Numbered from the stretch's first letter, positions 8,898 to 17,360 are shown. The stretch: 64,000 bases of DNA from Microbacterium sp. LWO13-1.2 (GCF_038397725.1 NZ_CP151634.1:558001-622000), one strand, 5' to 3'. A program made the numbers and translations. The notes: generated by a model not told the origin, from the sequence alone.

Positions 8898-8988
8898 CCG
8901 GTCGTTGAGCGAGGGAGCGCAGCGACCGAGACGAAACGCGGTGATTGCGTGGCCGCGTTTCGTCTCGCTCCGCTCGCTCAACGACCGG
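8898..8988. repeat. Long inverted repeat between cebE and cebF
   Basis: Left arm 8898-8941 begins CCGGTCGTTGAGCGAG and ends GAGACGAAACGCGG; right arm 8953-8988 is its reverse complement except that the left arm has an extra eight bases (CAGCGACC). The loop is 11 bases. Sequences of the type GTCGTTGAGCGAG...GAGACGAAACG recur between genes of Microbacteriaceae, so this is probably a dispersed REP-like element. Within the operon it would fold in the mRNA just after the cebE stop and could protect the cebE transcript or reduce read-through. Confidence 0.75.
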
Positions 8989-8998
8989 AGGGCGCTTG

Positions 8999-10276
8999 CT
9001 ACTTGATGGCCTCGACTTCGGAGACCCACTGGTCCCAGCTCGTCGTGGCATCCTGCGTGCCGTCCTCGACGCGGGTGAGCGCCTTCTGCATGGCGTCGTT
9101 GATCTGGAAGTAGAACTCGCCCTTGAACGGTGCGACCGTCACGGCCTTCGCGCGCTCGGAGAGGATCTGACCGACCGGCGCCCCGCCGAAGTACTCGTTG
9201 GTGCTGTCGAGCAGCGTCGAGTCGGTGAGAGCGTCGTTCTGGCTCGGGAAGGTTCCCGCATTCGCGAATGCCTTGACCTGCTGCTCGGGTGCGGTCAGCC
9301 AGTCTGCGAGCTCCTGGGCAGCGGCCACGTTCTTGCCGGTGGACGGGACGGTCAGGTACGAGCCGCCCCAGTTGCCGCCGCCGTTCGGGAAGACGTCGGC
9401 GATGTCCCAGGTGGTGACGTCCTTCGCGTTGCCCTCGATGACACCGAGCATCCAGCCGGGGCAGAGCATGGTCGCGAACGCGCCGTTGGAGACGCCGGCG
9501 AACCAGTCGTCGGACCACTGGCCGAGGTGCGCCGACTGGCTCTTGCTGGCCGCGAGCAGCTGGTCGTAGATGTCCTTGACCTCGCCGTTCTCGGTGGCGA
9601 CGATGTCACCGGACTTCGGGTCCTCGTAGGCGGCCTCGATCTGGTTGATCATGCCCTGGTAGGTGCCGCCCGCCGAATCGAAGAAGGCCTTGCCCGTGGC
9701 ATCCGTGTACTTCTGGCCGACCTCGAAGTACTTCGCCCAGTCCCCCTCGAGGAGAGCGGCGACTTCCTCGCGGTCGGTCGGCAGGCCGGCCGCGGCGAAC
9801 AGGTCGGTGCGGTAGCAGACGCCCTCGGGGCCGATGTCGGTGCCGTAGCCGATGAGGTTGCCCTCGGCATCCGTCGCCGCCTCGGTCTTCCAGTCCAGCC
9901 AGCGGTCCTTGAGGTCGTCGCCGACCGGAGCGAGCAGGTCGGAGTACTTCATGACCTCGGGGAGCCAGTCGACCTCGATGGCCTCGATGTCGGCGAGACC
10001 GGTCTTGCCGAGCTTCTGGAAGTAGTTCTCGCGTGCGTCGTTGCTGGTCGCGGCGCGGTTGTGCACGATCTTCACGTTAGGGTGCTCGTCCATGTACTCC
10101 TGGAGGAGCTCGTCGGTGTAGCCGAAGTCGTTGAACGTGGCGACGGTCAGCGTCACCTCGTCGTTCGGGTCGCTGCTGCCGCCCTCCGCGCCGGATGCGC
10201 AGCCGGCGAGGGCGAGAGCAGAGATGGAGGCGACGGCGGCCGTCGTGAGGATCCGCCGTTGGGCGCGTGTATTCAC
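8999..10276 (-). CDS. cebE: Extracellular sugar-binding lipoprotein (CebE-like)
   Basis: 425-residue solute-binding protein of the carbohydrate ABC class 1 family. A signal peptide ends in lipobox LAGC (about residues 23-26), so the mature protein is anchored outside the membrane. The mature part begins with a Gly/Ser/Asp linker, then VTLTVATFNDFGYTDELLQEYMDEHP. GTG 10276 is preferred, with AAAGGAG suitably placed. First gene of the ceb operon, behind two CebR boxes. Cellobiose or cello-oligosaccharides are inferred as ligand from operator and neighbours. Confidence 0.93.
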   Translation of the reverse strand: MNTRAQRRILTTAAVASISALALAGCASGAEGGSSDPNDEVTLTVATFNDFGYTDELLQEYMDEHPNVKIVHNRAATSNDARENYFQKLGKTGLADIEAIEVDWLPEVMKYSDLLAPVGDDLKDRWLDWKTEAATDAEGNLIGYGTDIGPEGVCYRTDLFAAAGLPTDREEVAALLEGDWAKYFEVGQKYTDATGKAFFDSAGGTYQGMINQIEAAYEDPKSGDIVATENGEVKDIYDQLLAASKSQSAHLGQWSDDWFAGVSNGAFATMLCPGWMLGVIEGNAKDVTTWDIADVFPNGGGNWGGSYLTVPSTGKNVAAAQELADWLTAPEQQVKAFANAGTFPSQNDALTDSTLLDSTNEYFGGAPVGQILSERAKAVTVAPFKGEFYFQINDAMQKALTRVEDGTQDATTSWDQWVSEVEAIK

Positions 10277-10348
10277 AGGTCACTCCTTTGTGTGTGGATG
10301 GGATGCAGTGGTGCAGGTCGTGGGCGCACGGCGTTGATCTTCAATACC

Positions 10349-10364
10349 GTGGGAGCGCTCCCAC
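10349..10364. promoter_or_regulatory. CebR box 1
   Basis: GTGGGAGCGCTCCCAC, a perfect 16-base palindrome containing the exact consensus TGGGAGCGCTCCCA of Streptomyces CebR and Thermobifida CelR. It lies 73 bases upstream of cebE and, with box 2, also 94 bases before the divergent apt. Confidence 0.9.
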
Positions 10365-10382
10365 GAGGTGTCAGCCACTGTA

Positions 10383-10396
10383 TGGGAGCGCTCCCA
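10383..10396. promoter_or_regulatory. CebR box 2
   Basis: A second perfect TGGGAGCGCTCCCA, with its centre about 33 bases from that of box 1, i.e. three helical turns. Side-by-side spacing suggests cooperative binding or a loop by the LacI repressor over the cebE promoter. Confidence 0.9.
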
Positions 10397-10457
10397 CGAA
10401 AGTCAAGCGACACCGATCGACAGGGCTCGCGGACCCTCAGCGGGGTAACCTTGCCCG

Positions 10458-10988
10458 GTGCCTCCCGCCGAACTGTCGCCTTCCCTCGTCCGCGCCGAAA
10501 CGCTGATCCGCTCTGTGCCGGACTACCCGCAGCCGGGCATCGTGTTCCGCGACATCACGCCGTTGCTGGCGGATGCCGAGGCACTGCGCGTCACGATCGA
10601 GGCCATCATCGAGCCGTTCGCCGGCCAGTTCGATGTGGTCGCCGGCGTCGAGGCGCGCGGGTTCATCCTGGCCGGAGCCGCCGCGATCGCCGCCGGAGTC
10701 GGGTTCATCCCGATCCGCAAGGCGGGCAAACTGCCCCGGCCGGCGGCATCCGTCGACTACGCCCTCGAGTACGGCACCGCGACGATCGAGATGCACGATG
10801 ATCTGCCGGCGGGGTCACGCGTTCTGCTCATCGACGACGTGCTCGCCACCGGCGGCACTCTCGCGGCCGGTCGCCAGATCCTCGAGCGCCTCGGCTGCCA
10901 GGTCGCCGGCATCTCGGTGCTCTTCGAGATCCAGGGCCTCGGCGGCCGCGACGTCATCGGCGACGTGCACACGGTCTTCCGCTCCTGA
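10458..10988 (+). CDS. apt: Adenine phosphoribosyltransferase
   Basis: 176-residue cytosolic enzyme converting adenine and PRPP to AMP (purine salvage). Signature features are PDYPQPGIVFRDITPLLAD at the N-terminus, GVEARGFILAGAAA, the adenine-loop RKAGKLPRP, and the PRPP motif VLLIDDVLATGGT. GTG 10458 lies six bases after a TAACCT -10-like hexamer (10446-10451), so the mRNA is probably leaderless. Its promoter shares the intergenic region with cebE; purS follows 72 bases downstream with its own promoter. Confidence 0.96.
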   Translation: MPPAELSPSLVRAETLIRSVPDYPQPGIVFRDITPLLADAEALRVTIEAIIEPFAGQFDVVAGVEARGFILAGAAAIAAGVGFIPIRKAGKLPRPAASVDYALEYGTATIEMHDDLPAGSRVLLIDDVLATGGTLAAGRQILERLGCQVAGISVLFEIQGLGGRDVIGDVHTVFRS

Positions 10989-11060
10989 CCGCCGCGTGGG
11001 GGGATGCCGCGGGCCGGTAGACTGAGGCGGCCAGCCTTCCCGCGACTTCTGGAGCCGTTC

Positions 11061-11309
11061 ATGCCCATCATCGTCGTCGACGTCATGCCCAAGCCCGAAC
11101 TGCTCGACCCGCAGGGGAAGGCCGTCTCCGGAGCGTTCGCACGCCTGGGCGTCGAGGGCTTCACCGATGTCCGCATCGGAAAACGCTTCGAACTCACCGT
11201 CGAGGGCGAGGTCACCGACGAGATTCTCGCCGAGGCCAAGCGCATCGCAGACGAGGTGCTCTCCAACTCCGTGATCGAAGACGTCGTCGGCATCGAGGTC
11301 GCCGAGTGA
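11061..11309 (+). CDS. purS: Phosphoribosylformylglycinamidine synthase subunit PurS
   Basis: 82-residue PurS, the small structural subunit that bridges PurL and PurQ in FGAM synthase (fourth step of purine synthesis). It starts at ATG 11061 with GGAG about eight bases upstream, contains the typical [17 protein letters not shown] and [13 protein letters not shown], and overlaps purQ by four bases (GTGA). A TAGACT at 11018-11023 may be its -10 element. Confidence 0.96.
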   Translation: MPIIVVDVMPKPELLDPQGKAVSGAFARLGVEGFTDVRIGKRFELTVEGEVTDEILAEAKRIADEVLSNSVIEDVVGIEVAE

Positions 11310-12013
11310 CCGTCCGCATCGGTGTCATCACCTTCCCCGGCTCGCTCGACGACCGCGACGCGCAGCGCGCCGTCCGCATCGCGGGGGCCGAGCCCGTCGC
11401 GCTCTGGCACGGTTCGCACGACCTCGACGGTGTCGACGCCCTCGTGCTTCCCGGTGGCTTCAGCTACGGCGACTACCTGCGAGCCGGCGCGATCGCCGCT
11501 CTCTCGCCGATCATGGCCGAGGTGAAGGATGCCGCAGCCAAGGGCATGCCCGTCCTCGGCATCTGCAACGGCTTCCAGATGCTCGTCGAGGCGCACCTGC
11601 TGCCCGGCGGCCTGATCCGCAACGGCCACCAGCACTTCGTGCGCCGCGACCAGAGGCTGACGGTCGAGAACTCCGACACCGCGTGGACGAACACCTTCCG
11701 CGCGGGTCAGGAGATCGTGATCCCGCTCAAGAACGCCGACGGCGGCTACATCGCCGACGAACAGACACTCGACCGCATCGAAGGCGAGGGCCTCGTCGCC
11801 TTCCGCTACGCCGGGGTGAACCCGAACGGCTCGCTCCGCGACATCGCCGGCCTCACGAACGAGGCTGGGAACGTCGTCGGTCTGATGCCGCATCCGGAGC
11901 ACGCGACCGAGGCCGGCTTCGGCCCCGACACGGCAGCGGCGATGCGATCCGGCATCGACGGCATCGGCTTCTTCGCGAGCGCGATCGCCGCGGTCGCCCG
12001 CGTCGCAGCTTAA
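11306..12013 (+). CDS. purQ: Phosphoribosylformylglycinamidine synthase subunit PurQ
   Basis: 235-residue class I glutamine amidotransferase delivering ammonia to PurL. Nucleophile cysteine in GICNGFQML (about Cys87) and the catalytic His-Glu in MPHPEHATE near the C-terminus are present. GTG 11306 overlaps the purS stop. purL does not follow: the next gene converges from the other strand, so purL must lie elsewhere. Confidence 0.97.
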   Translation: MTVRIGVITFPGSLDDRDAQRAVRIAGAEPVALWHGSHDLDGVDALVLPGGFSYGDYLRAGAIAALSPIMAEVKDAAAKGMPVLGICNGFQMLVEAHLLPGGLIRNGHQHFVRRDQRLTVENSDTAWTNTFRAGQEIVIPLKNADGGYIADEQTLDRIEGEGLVAFRYAGVNPNGSLRDIAGLTNEAGNVVGLMPHPEHATEAGFGPDTAAAMRSGIDGIGFFASAIAAVARVAA

Positions 12014-12040
12014 GGCATCGCGGAAACATCCGTCCGTCCG

Positions 12041-12072
12041 CGGCATCCGTCCGTCGCGGCATCCGTCCGTCG
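12041..12072. repeat. Short tandem repeat of a GGCATCCGTCC unit
   Basis: Two perfect 16-base tandem units CGGCATCCGTCCGTCG, preceded by a partial unit ending at 12040. It lies between the convergent purQ and the DUF1761 gene and carries the GCATCC word that is frequent throughout the window. Confidence 0.7.
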
Positions 12073-12095
12073 CGTTCCACTTGCAGGACGAACGT

Positions 12096-12137
12096 ACGGA
12101 TGCAGGACCGATCAGCGGCGTTTCATCCTGCATCCGT
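12096..12137. terminator. Inverted repeat between convergent genes, possible bidirectional terminator
   Basis: ACGGATGCAGGA (12096-12107) and TCCTGCATCCGT (12126-12137) are perfect 12-base reverse complements around an 18-base loop. It stands between the stops of purQ (rightward) and the DUF1761 gene (leftward). No T-tract is visible, so it may equally be a dispersed palindromic repeat. Confidence 0.45.
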
Positions 12138-12183
12138 GATTCGGCCCTGCACCTGGCACAGCAGGCGGGACGGATGCTCGGCG

Positions 12184-12612
12184 CTACCCGAGGGCCGGCG
12201 GCCACACCCCGATCAGCACGGCCATCACGAGGACCGTGACGAGTTCGTGTGCGATGTTCATCGTGGTCAGCGCCGTCGGGCGCCCTTCGAACGCGTCGTG
12301 CGTGATGAAACGCGCCGCGGTGAACCCGGCCCACAGCGTGACCGCGGTGATGACGGCCGCACCGAAGAATGACCCCTCGTAGAAGTGCCAGGCGATCGCC
12401 GTCGCACCGGCGAGCACCCATGCGGTGATGAAGCTCACGATCACGGTCGTGATGATGGCCATCGTCGCACTCGCCGCGGGCTTGTCCATGTCGACGTTCG
12501 CCAGTTTCGACCAGCGCGTGCCGAAGACCTTCGGCGCGTACCAGATCGATCCGACGAGCATGCTCGACGCCGTCGCCAGCAGCACCGCCCAGTAGTTGAT
12601 CTCAGGAACCAT
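12184..12612 (-). CDS. DUF1761-family membrane protein
   Basis: 142-residue protein with four predicted helices. It opens INYWAVLLATASSMLVGSIWYAP, followed by FGTRWSKLANVD, the conserved core of the DUF1761 family, whose function is unknown. It starts at ATG 12612, which puts the first helix at residue 5. Monocistronic, convergent with purQ and divergent from the alpha-glucosidase gene. Confidence 0.8.
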   Translation of the reverse strand: MVPEINYWAVLLATASSMLVGSIWYAPKVFGTRWSKLANVDMDKPAASATMAIITTVIVSFITAWVLAGATAIAWHFYEGSFFGAAVITAVTLWAGFTAARFITHDAFEGRPTALTTMNIAHELVTVLVMAVLIGVWPPALG

Positions 12613-12745
12613 GATGTCTCCTCGCCGTCAGGACGGATCCGGAAGACCCGTCTTGCGCTGAGCGTAGCCCTGCGCCTGCAAGCGCGGCAAAGGCACGCAG
12701 GCGCAAGACCTCACCGAACCGATTCGATCCCGCATCTACCAAGAC

Positions 12746-12766
12746 TGTAAGCGTTTGCACTATTCT
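12746..12766 (+). promoter_or_regulatory. LacI-type operator and -10 of the alpha-glucosidase gene
   Basis: TGTAAGCGTTTGCA (12746-12759) has the TGnAAnCGnTTnCA-like symmetry of LacI/CcpA-family operators. A TATTCT -10-like hexamer follows at 12761-12766, and ATG 12773 is six bases later. The operator therefore covers the core promoter of a probably leaderless mRNA; the LacI regulator encoded downstream is the natural ligand. Confidence 0.6.
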
Positions 12767-12772
12767 GATCGC

Positions 12773-14434
12773 ATGGCACAGCTTGAGCAGATCGCAGCCC
12801 CCGGTTCCGAGTGGTGGCGCAGCGCGGTCATCTACCAGATCTACCCCCGCTCCTTCGCGGACGCGTCCGGCGACGGCATCGGCGATCTTCCCGGCATCAC
12901 CTCGCGCCTCGATGACCTCCAGGAGTTGGGCATCGACGCGATCTGGCTGAGCCCGTTCATGACCAGCCCGCAGAAGGATGCGGGTTACGACGTCGCCGAC
13001 TACCGCGACGTCGACCCGATCTTCGGCACGCTCGCCGACTTCGACGAGATGCTCGCGCAGGCGCACGCCCGCAGCATCCGCGTCATCGTCGACCTCGTCC
13101 CCAACCACTCCTCTGACCAGCACGTCTGGTTCCAGGAGGCCCTGAAGGCCGCCCCCGGCAGCCGCGAGCGCGGGCGCTACGTGTTCCGCGACGGTCGCGG
13201 CAAGAACGGCGAGCTTCCTCCGAACAACTGGGAATCCGTGTTCGGCGGCGGGATGTGGGAGCGCGTGATCGAGGCCGACGGCACTCCCGGCCAGTGGTAC
13301 CTGCACATCTTCGACCCCAGCCAGCCGGATTTCGACTGGACCAACGCCGAGGTCCGCGAGGAGTTCCGCTCGATCCTGCGCTTCTGGCTCGACCGCGGAG
13401 TCGACGGCTTCCGCGTCGACGTCGCGCACGGCATGGTCAAGGAGGCGGGTCTTCCCGACTACGCCCCGGTCGCGGATGCCGACTCGATGGGTGGCGGCGA
13501 GGAGAACGTCCCGTACTGGGGCCAGGACGAAGTGCACGACATCTACCGGGACTGGCATCAGTTGCTCGCGGAGTACGACGGTGATCGCGCGCTGTGCGGC
13601 GAGGCCTGGCTGCCGACTCTGAAGAAGACGGCGCTCTGGGTGCGTCCCGATGAGATGCACCAGACGTTCAACTTCCCGTATCTGATGACCGCCTGGGACG
13701 CCGAGGCCCTCGGCGCGGTGATCCGCGAATCGCTGGACGAGTTCGGCAAGGTCGGCGCGCCCAGCACCTGGGTGCTCTCGAATCACGATGTCGTGCGGCA
13801 CGCCTCGCGTCTTGCCCTGACGGCGGAGAACCCGCAGGGCGAGGGCATCGGACCGGAGACTCCCGACAAGCCGGACACCGCCATCGGGCTGGCCCGCGCC
13901 CGCGCGGCGACCACGCTGATGCTCGCCCTCCCCGGCTCGTCGTACCTGTATCAGGGTGAAGAGCTCGGCCTGCCCGAGGCGATGGAGATCCCCGACGAGT
14001 TCCGTCAGGACCCGACCTGGTTCCGCACGAACGGTGAGCGCTACGGCCGCGACGGCTGCCGCGTTCCGCTGCCGTGGGAGGCGGATGCTCCGGCCTTCGG
14101 CTTCAACGACACCGGCGACTCCTGGCTCCCGCAGCCGGCCGAGTGGACGCAGTACGCGCGCGACACCGAGAGCGCGGACCCCACCTCGACCCTGTCCCTG
14201 TACAAGGAGCTGCTGGCCGAGCGCCGCGCGCGCGGCCTCGGCACCGGCTCACTGATCTGGGAGGACGCCGGAGCGGATGCTGTGGCCTTCCGCCGTGGCG
14301 ACATCCACGTCGCGGCGAACCTGGGCACCGAGCCGCTCGAGCTCGGCGAGGATGTCACGTTCGTGCTGCAGAGCCAGCCGTTCGAGGGCACGGCACTGCC
14401 CGTCGACACCGCCGCCTGGTACACCAAGGGCTGA
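12773..14434 (+). CDS. GH13 alpha-glucosidase (oligo-1,6-/maltase type)
   Basis: 553-residue cytosolic alpha-amylase-family hydrolase. The four conserved regions are visible: DLVPNHSSDQH, GFRVDVAHG with the nucleophile (about Asp216), GEAWL with the acid/base (about Glu277) and LSNHDVVRH (about Asp339). It starts WWRSAVIYQIYPRSFADASGDGIGD-like, typical of alpha-glucosidases acting on maltose or isomaltose oligomers. ATG 12773 fits the leaderless promoter; TTG 12755 would fall inside the operator. The LacI gene starts nine bases after its stop, so they form an operon. Confidence 0.93.
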   Translation: MAQLEQIAAPGSEWWRSAVIYQIYPRSFADASGDGIGDLPGITSRLDDLQELGIDAIWLSPFMTSPQKDAGYDVADYRDVDPIFGTLADFDEMLAQAHARSIRVIVDLVPNHSSDQHVWFQEALKAAPGSRERGRYVFRDGRGKNGELPPNNWESVFGGGMWERVIEADGTPGQWYLHIFDPSQPDFDWTNAEVREEFRSILRFWLDRGVDGFRVDVAHGMVKEAGLPDYAPVADADSMGGGEENVPYWGQDEVHDIYRDWHQLLAEYDGDRALCGEAWLPTLKKTALWVRPDEMHQTFNFPYLMTAWDAEALGAVIRESLDEFGKVGAPSTWVLSNHDVVRHASRLALTAENPQGEGIGPETPDKPDTAIGLARARAATTLMLALPGSSYLYQGEELGLPEAMEIPDEFRQDPTWFRTNGERYGRDGCRVPLPWEADAPAFGFNDTGDSWLPQPAEWTQYARDTESADPTSTLSLYKELLAERRARGLGTGSLIWEDAGADAVAFRRGDIHVAANLGTEPLELGEDVTFVLQSQPFEGTALPVDTAAWYTKG

Positions 14435-14443
14435 ACGCCTGTC

Positions 14444-15454
14444 ATGGCGAGCATCGATGAGGTCGCGCGACTGGCCGGAGTCTCCACGGCGACGGTGTCG
14501 CGCGCCCTCAGCGGACGCGGGCACGTCTCCGAATCATCTCGGGAACGAGTGCGCGCCGCGGCTCACCAGCTCGGCTACGTCGTCTCATCACGCGCATCGA
14601 GCCTGGCCTCCGGGCGCACGAAGAACATCGGCGTGGTCGTCCCGTTCCTGGATCGGTGGTTCTTCAGCGCGGTGCTGTCGGGGGTTTCCAGCGCTCTGAT
14701 GCGTCAGGGCTACGACATCACGCTGTACAACATCACCGCCGACCGCGACGTCCGCAGCGAGGTGTTCGACACCTTCCTGCGGCGTCAGCGGGTGGATGCC
14801 GTCATCGCGGTGTCGATCGAGCTCGACGAGAACGAGACACGTCAACTGATCGACCTCGGACTCCCCGTCATCGCGATCGGCGGTCCGAATCCGAACCTCG
14901 ACACCCTGACGGTCGACGATGTGGCCGTGGCGCAACTCGCCACCGAGCATCTGATCGGGCTCGGCCACCGCGACATCGCGCACATCGGCGCGAACCCGGA
15001 GTTCGACCTCGACTTCCACATCCCGACGAACCGGCGTCTCGGATTCGAGAAGGGGTTGGCCACGGCCGGCATCCCGTTGAATCCGGCCTTCCTGGAGCCG
15101 GCCGACTTCACCGTCGGCGGCGGTTATCGCGCGGCCAAGCAACTGCTCGGTCGCCCCGGCCCCCGGCCGACGGCGGTGTTCGCAGCATCCGACGAGATGG
15201 CGATCGGCGCGATCCTCGCCGCACGGGACCTGGGCTTCCGGGTGCCGGAGGACCTCTCGATCGTCGGCATCGACGGCCACGAGCTCGGGGAGTTCTTCCA
15301 GCTCACGACGGTCGATCAGTTCCCCCTCGGGCAGGGCGAGCGGGCCGCGGACGCCGTCCTCGCCAAGCTCGAGGACGGCACCGACGCTCCGGCGAGGAAG
15401 CACGCCGATCTCCCGTTCGAGCTCATCGTGCGAGGAACCACTTCCCGCGTCTGA
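14444..15454 (+). CDS. LacI-family regulator of the alpha-glucosidase gene
   Basis: 336-residue LacI repressor: HTH IDEVARLAGVSTATVSRALSG, hinge SSRASSLASGRT, and an effector domain with VFAASDEMAIGAILAARDLG and LSIVGIDGHEL. Directly downstream of the GH13 gene (nine-base gap) and the likely ligand of the TGTAAGCGTTTGCA site before it. A maltose-type effector is inferred. The Shine-Dalgarno is weak, consistent with coupling to the upstream gene. Confidence 0.9.
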   Translation: MASIDEVARLAGVSTATVSRALSGRGHVSESSRERVRAAAHQLGYVVSSRASSLASGRTKNIGVVVPFLDRWFFSAVLSGVSSALMRQGYDITLYNITADRDVRSEVFDTFLRRQRVDAVIAVSIELDENETRQLIDLGLPVIAIGGPNPNLDTLTVDDVAVAQLATEHLIGLGHRDIAHIGANPEFDLDFHIPTNRRLGFEKGLATAGIPLNPAFLEPADFTVGGGYRAAKQLLGRPGPRPTAVFAASDEMAIGAILAARDLGFRVPEDLSIVGIDGHELGEFFQLTTVDQFPLGQGERAADAVLAKLEDGTDAPARKHADLPFELIVRGTTSRV

Positions 15455-15502
15455 GCTCCGGCCAGAGGTGGACACCGTCCAGGTACCGGGCATACTGGGG
15501 CG

Positions 15503-15529
15503 ATGGACGCAAAGGGAGCGGGACCGTGA
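15503..15529 (+). CDS. Eight-residue leader peptide overlapping the ABC ATPase start
   Basis: ATG 15503 encodes MDAKGAGP and stops at a TGA that overlaps the GTG start of the ATPase gene as GTGA. A CATACT -10-like hexamer (15491-15496) lies exactly six bases before the ATG, the leaderless arrangement seen elsewhere in the window. The peptide also contains the AAGGGAG Shine-Dalgarno of the ATPase. It could be a real coupling ORF or chance. Confidence 0.35.
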   Translation: MDAKGAGP

Positions 15530-16461
15530 ACTCTGCCGTTGACCTCTCCCGCCTGCGCAAGCAGTACGGGCGCCACACCGCTGTCGACTCGCTGACCCTG
15601 TCCATCGAACCCGGCACCGTCTTCGGCCTCATCGGTCCGAACGGCGCCGGCAAGACCACCACCCTGCGAATGATCCTCGACATCATCCGCCCGACATCCG
15701 GAACAGTGCGCGTTCTCGGTGAGGACCCGCGCACCGGGGGTGCGGCGTTGCGCCGCCGCATCGGATTCATCCCGGGAGAGCTCCGCCTCGACGGGCGGAT
15801 GACCGGCCGCCGCATGCTCGACTTCTACGCGGAGGTTTCCGGGCCGGTACCGTCCGGCACCATCGACCGGCTCTCCTCTCGCCTCGGCCTCGATCTGACC
15901 CGCCCTGTACGAACGCTGTCGAAGGGGAACAAGCAGAAGCTCGGCATCGTGCAGGCCTTCATGCACGAACCGGAACTGCTCGTCCTCGACGAGCCGACGA
16001 GCGGGCTGGACCCGCTGGTTCAGCGAGAGTTCCTCCAGCTCGTCCGCGAAGCGCGCGGCCGAGGGCAGACGGTGCTGCTGAGCTCTCATGTGCTCAGCGA
16101 GATCCAGCAGACGGCGGATGCCGTGGCCGTGCTGAGTGCGGGCCGTATCGTCGCGGAGGGCGATGTGGCATCTCTTCGGCTCGGCGCCATCCGCCGGGTG
16201 CGGGCCGGGTTCGCCGAGGTCGACGCGGACGAGCTGCGTGCGGAGCTCAGTCGCATCCCGCACGTCGCAGAGCTGGAGATCCAGAACACAGACGGATCGG
16301 TGCGCCTCGCCGCCACCGTGGAGGGCGACATCGATCCGTTCGTCAAGGCGATCGCCCGCCACCGCATCGTCGACCTCGCGGTCGAGGAGCCGGATCTCGA
16401 GGAGTCCGTCCTGCGGCTCTACGGAAGTCCGGCCGCGACGACGGAGGCCGACGATGTCTAA
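15526..16461 (+). CDS. ABC transporter ATP-binding protein (exporter type)
   Basis: 311-residue nucleotide-binding subunit. Walker A GPNGAGKTT, signature LSKGNKQKLG, Walker B LLVLDEPTSGLD and a switch histidine in LLSSHVLSE. After the core domain is a further 100-residue regulatory tail, as in DrrA/CcmA-type multidrug exporters. GTG 15526 is chosen for GGGAG upstream and the start of homology. It overlaps the permease gene by eight bases. Substrate unknown. Confidence 0.92.
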   Translation: MNSAVDLSRLRKQYGRHTAVDSLTLSIEPGTVFGLIGPNGAGKTTTLRMILDIIRPTSGTVRVLGEDPRTGGAALRRRIGFIPGELRLDGRMTGRRMLDFYAEVSGPVPSGTIDRLSSRLGLDLTRPVRTLSKGNKQKLGIVQAFMHEPELLVLDEPTSGLDPLVQREFLQLVREARGRGQTVLLSSHVLSEIQQTADAVAVLSAGRIVAEGDVASLRLGAIRRVRAGFAEVDADELRAELSRIPHVAELEIQNTDGSVRLAATVEGDIDPFVKAIARHRIVDLAVEEPDLEESVLRLYGSPAATTEADDV

Positions 16462-17254
16462 GCCGCTTCCCGTCTTCCGTCGCGCGCTGCGCGAATCCTG
16501 GCGCGGCCTGCTGGGATGGACCGTCGGTATCGCCGCCATCCTGTTCCTTTATCTACCCCTGTTCCCGAGCATCGGCGGCAACGGCGAGATGACGCAGATC
16601 ATCGAGAGCCTGCCGCCCGAGTTGGTGAACGCTCTCGGCTACAACCAGATCGGAACCGGCGCCGGATACACGCAGGCCACCTTCTACGGACTCATCGGAT
16701 TCCTTCTGGTCACGATCGCCGCAGTCAGCTGGGGCGCCGACGCCATCGGCGGCGCGGAGGAGTCCGGGCGCCTGGAGCTGGATCTCGCTCACGGCGTCGG
16801 CAGGGCGGCCTTCGCGATGCAGGCAGCCTCGGCGATGCTGATCAGGGTGGTCTGGCTCGGCGTCTTCGCCGCGATCATCATCTTCGCCCTGAACGGTTCC
16901 GCTTCGCTCGACATCGAGCCGTGGCGCATCGTCGACGAGACAGTCGTGTTCGTCGGGGTCACGATGCTGTCCGGCACCGTCTCCCTCTTCGTCGGCGCGC
17001 TGACCGGCCGTCGCAGTCGAGGCGTCGCGGCGGGCGCGGGGATCGCCGTGGTCGGATACGCGTTCAACGCGATCTCGAATCAGGCTCCGGATGCCGAATG
17101 GCTGCGCATCCTCTCCCCGTACTCCTGGGCATTCCACCAGCCGCCGCTCGTGGAGGGTCTGGCTCCAGCCGGATGCATCGCGTTGTGGGGCGCGACCGCG
17201 ATACTGATCGCCGGCAGCGTGTGGGCCTTGCGGCGGCGCGACATCGTCGGTTGA
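16454..17254 (+). CDS. ABC-2-type exporter permease
   Basis: 266-residue membrane protein with about six helices, starting RALRESWRGLLGWTVGIAAILFLYLPLF. A large outer loop lies between helix 1 and helix 2, as in ABC-2/NatB-like permeases of the type YhfK/TcyA-like exporters. It pairs with the ATPase immediately upstream (eight-base overlap). The AAAVS-to-EESGRLELDLAHGVGR segment is the probable coupling region. Substrate unknown. Confidence 0.82.
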   Translation: MSKPLPVFRRALRESWRGLLGWTVGIAAILFLYLPLFPSIGGNGEMTQIIESLPPELVNALGYNQIGTGAGYTQATFYGLIGFLLVTIAAVSWGADAIGGAEESGRLELDLAHGVGRAAFAMQAASAMLIRVVWLGVFAAIIIFALNGSASLDIEPWRIVDETVVFVGVTMLSGTVSLFVGALTGRRSRGVAAGAGIAVVGYAFNAISNQAPDAEWLRILSPYSWAFHQPPLVEGLAPAGCIALWGATAILIAGSVWALRRRDIVG

Positions 17255-17258
17255 CCGC

Positions 17259-17360
17259 TTGTACGAGCAGTGCGGCAAGGCGGTGGAGATCCGCGATCTC
17301 CACGACACCGCGGCGGCTCTCCACCAGCGGCTGACCGGCAACCTCGGCGGAGGCCACTGA
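17259..17360 (+). pseudogene. Short coding-like remnant between the ABC permease and trkH
   Basis: From TTG 17259 to TGA 17360 the frame reads LYEQCGKAVEIRDLHDTAAA and on to LTGNLGGGH, with almost every codon ending in G or C, like the neighbouring genes. It has no start signal and overlaps nothing. It looks like the C-terminal fragment of a lost gene, or a very short real gene. I do not recognise the family. Confidence 0.3.

Noticed and set aside
12014..12183. tRNA or small RNA gene in the purQ/DUF1761 gap
   Set aside because: The gap contains a tandem GCATCC repeat and one hairpin but no cloverleaf or CCA-type end. No tRNA-like structure was found elsewhere either.
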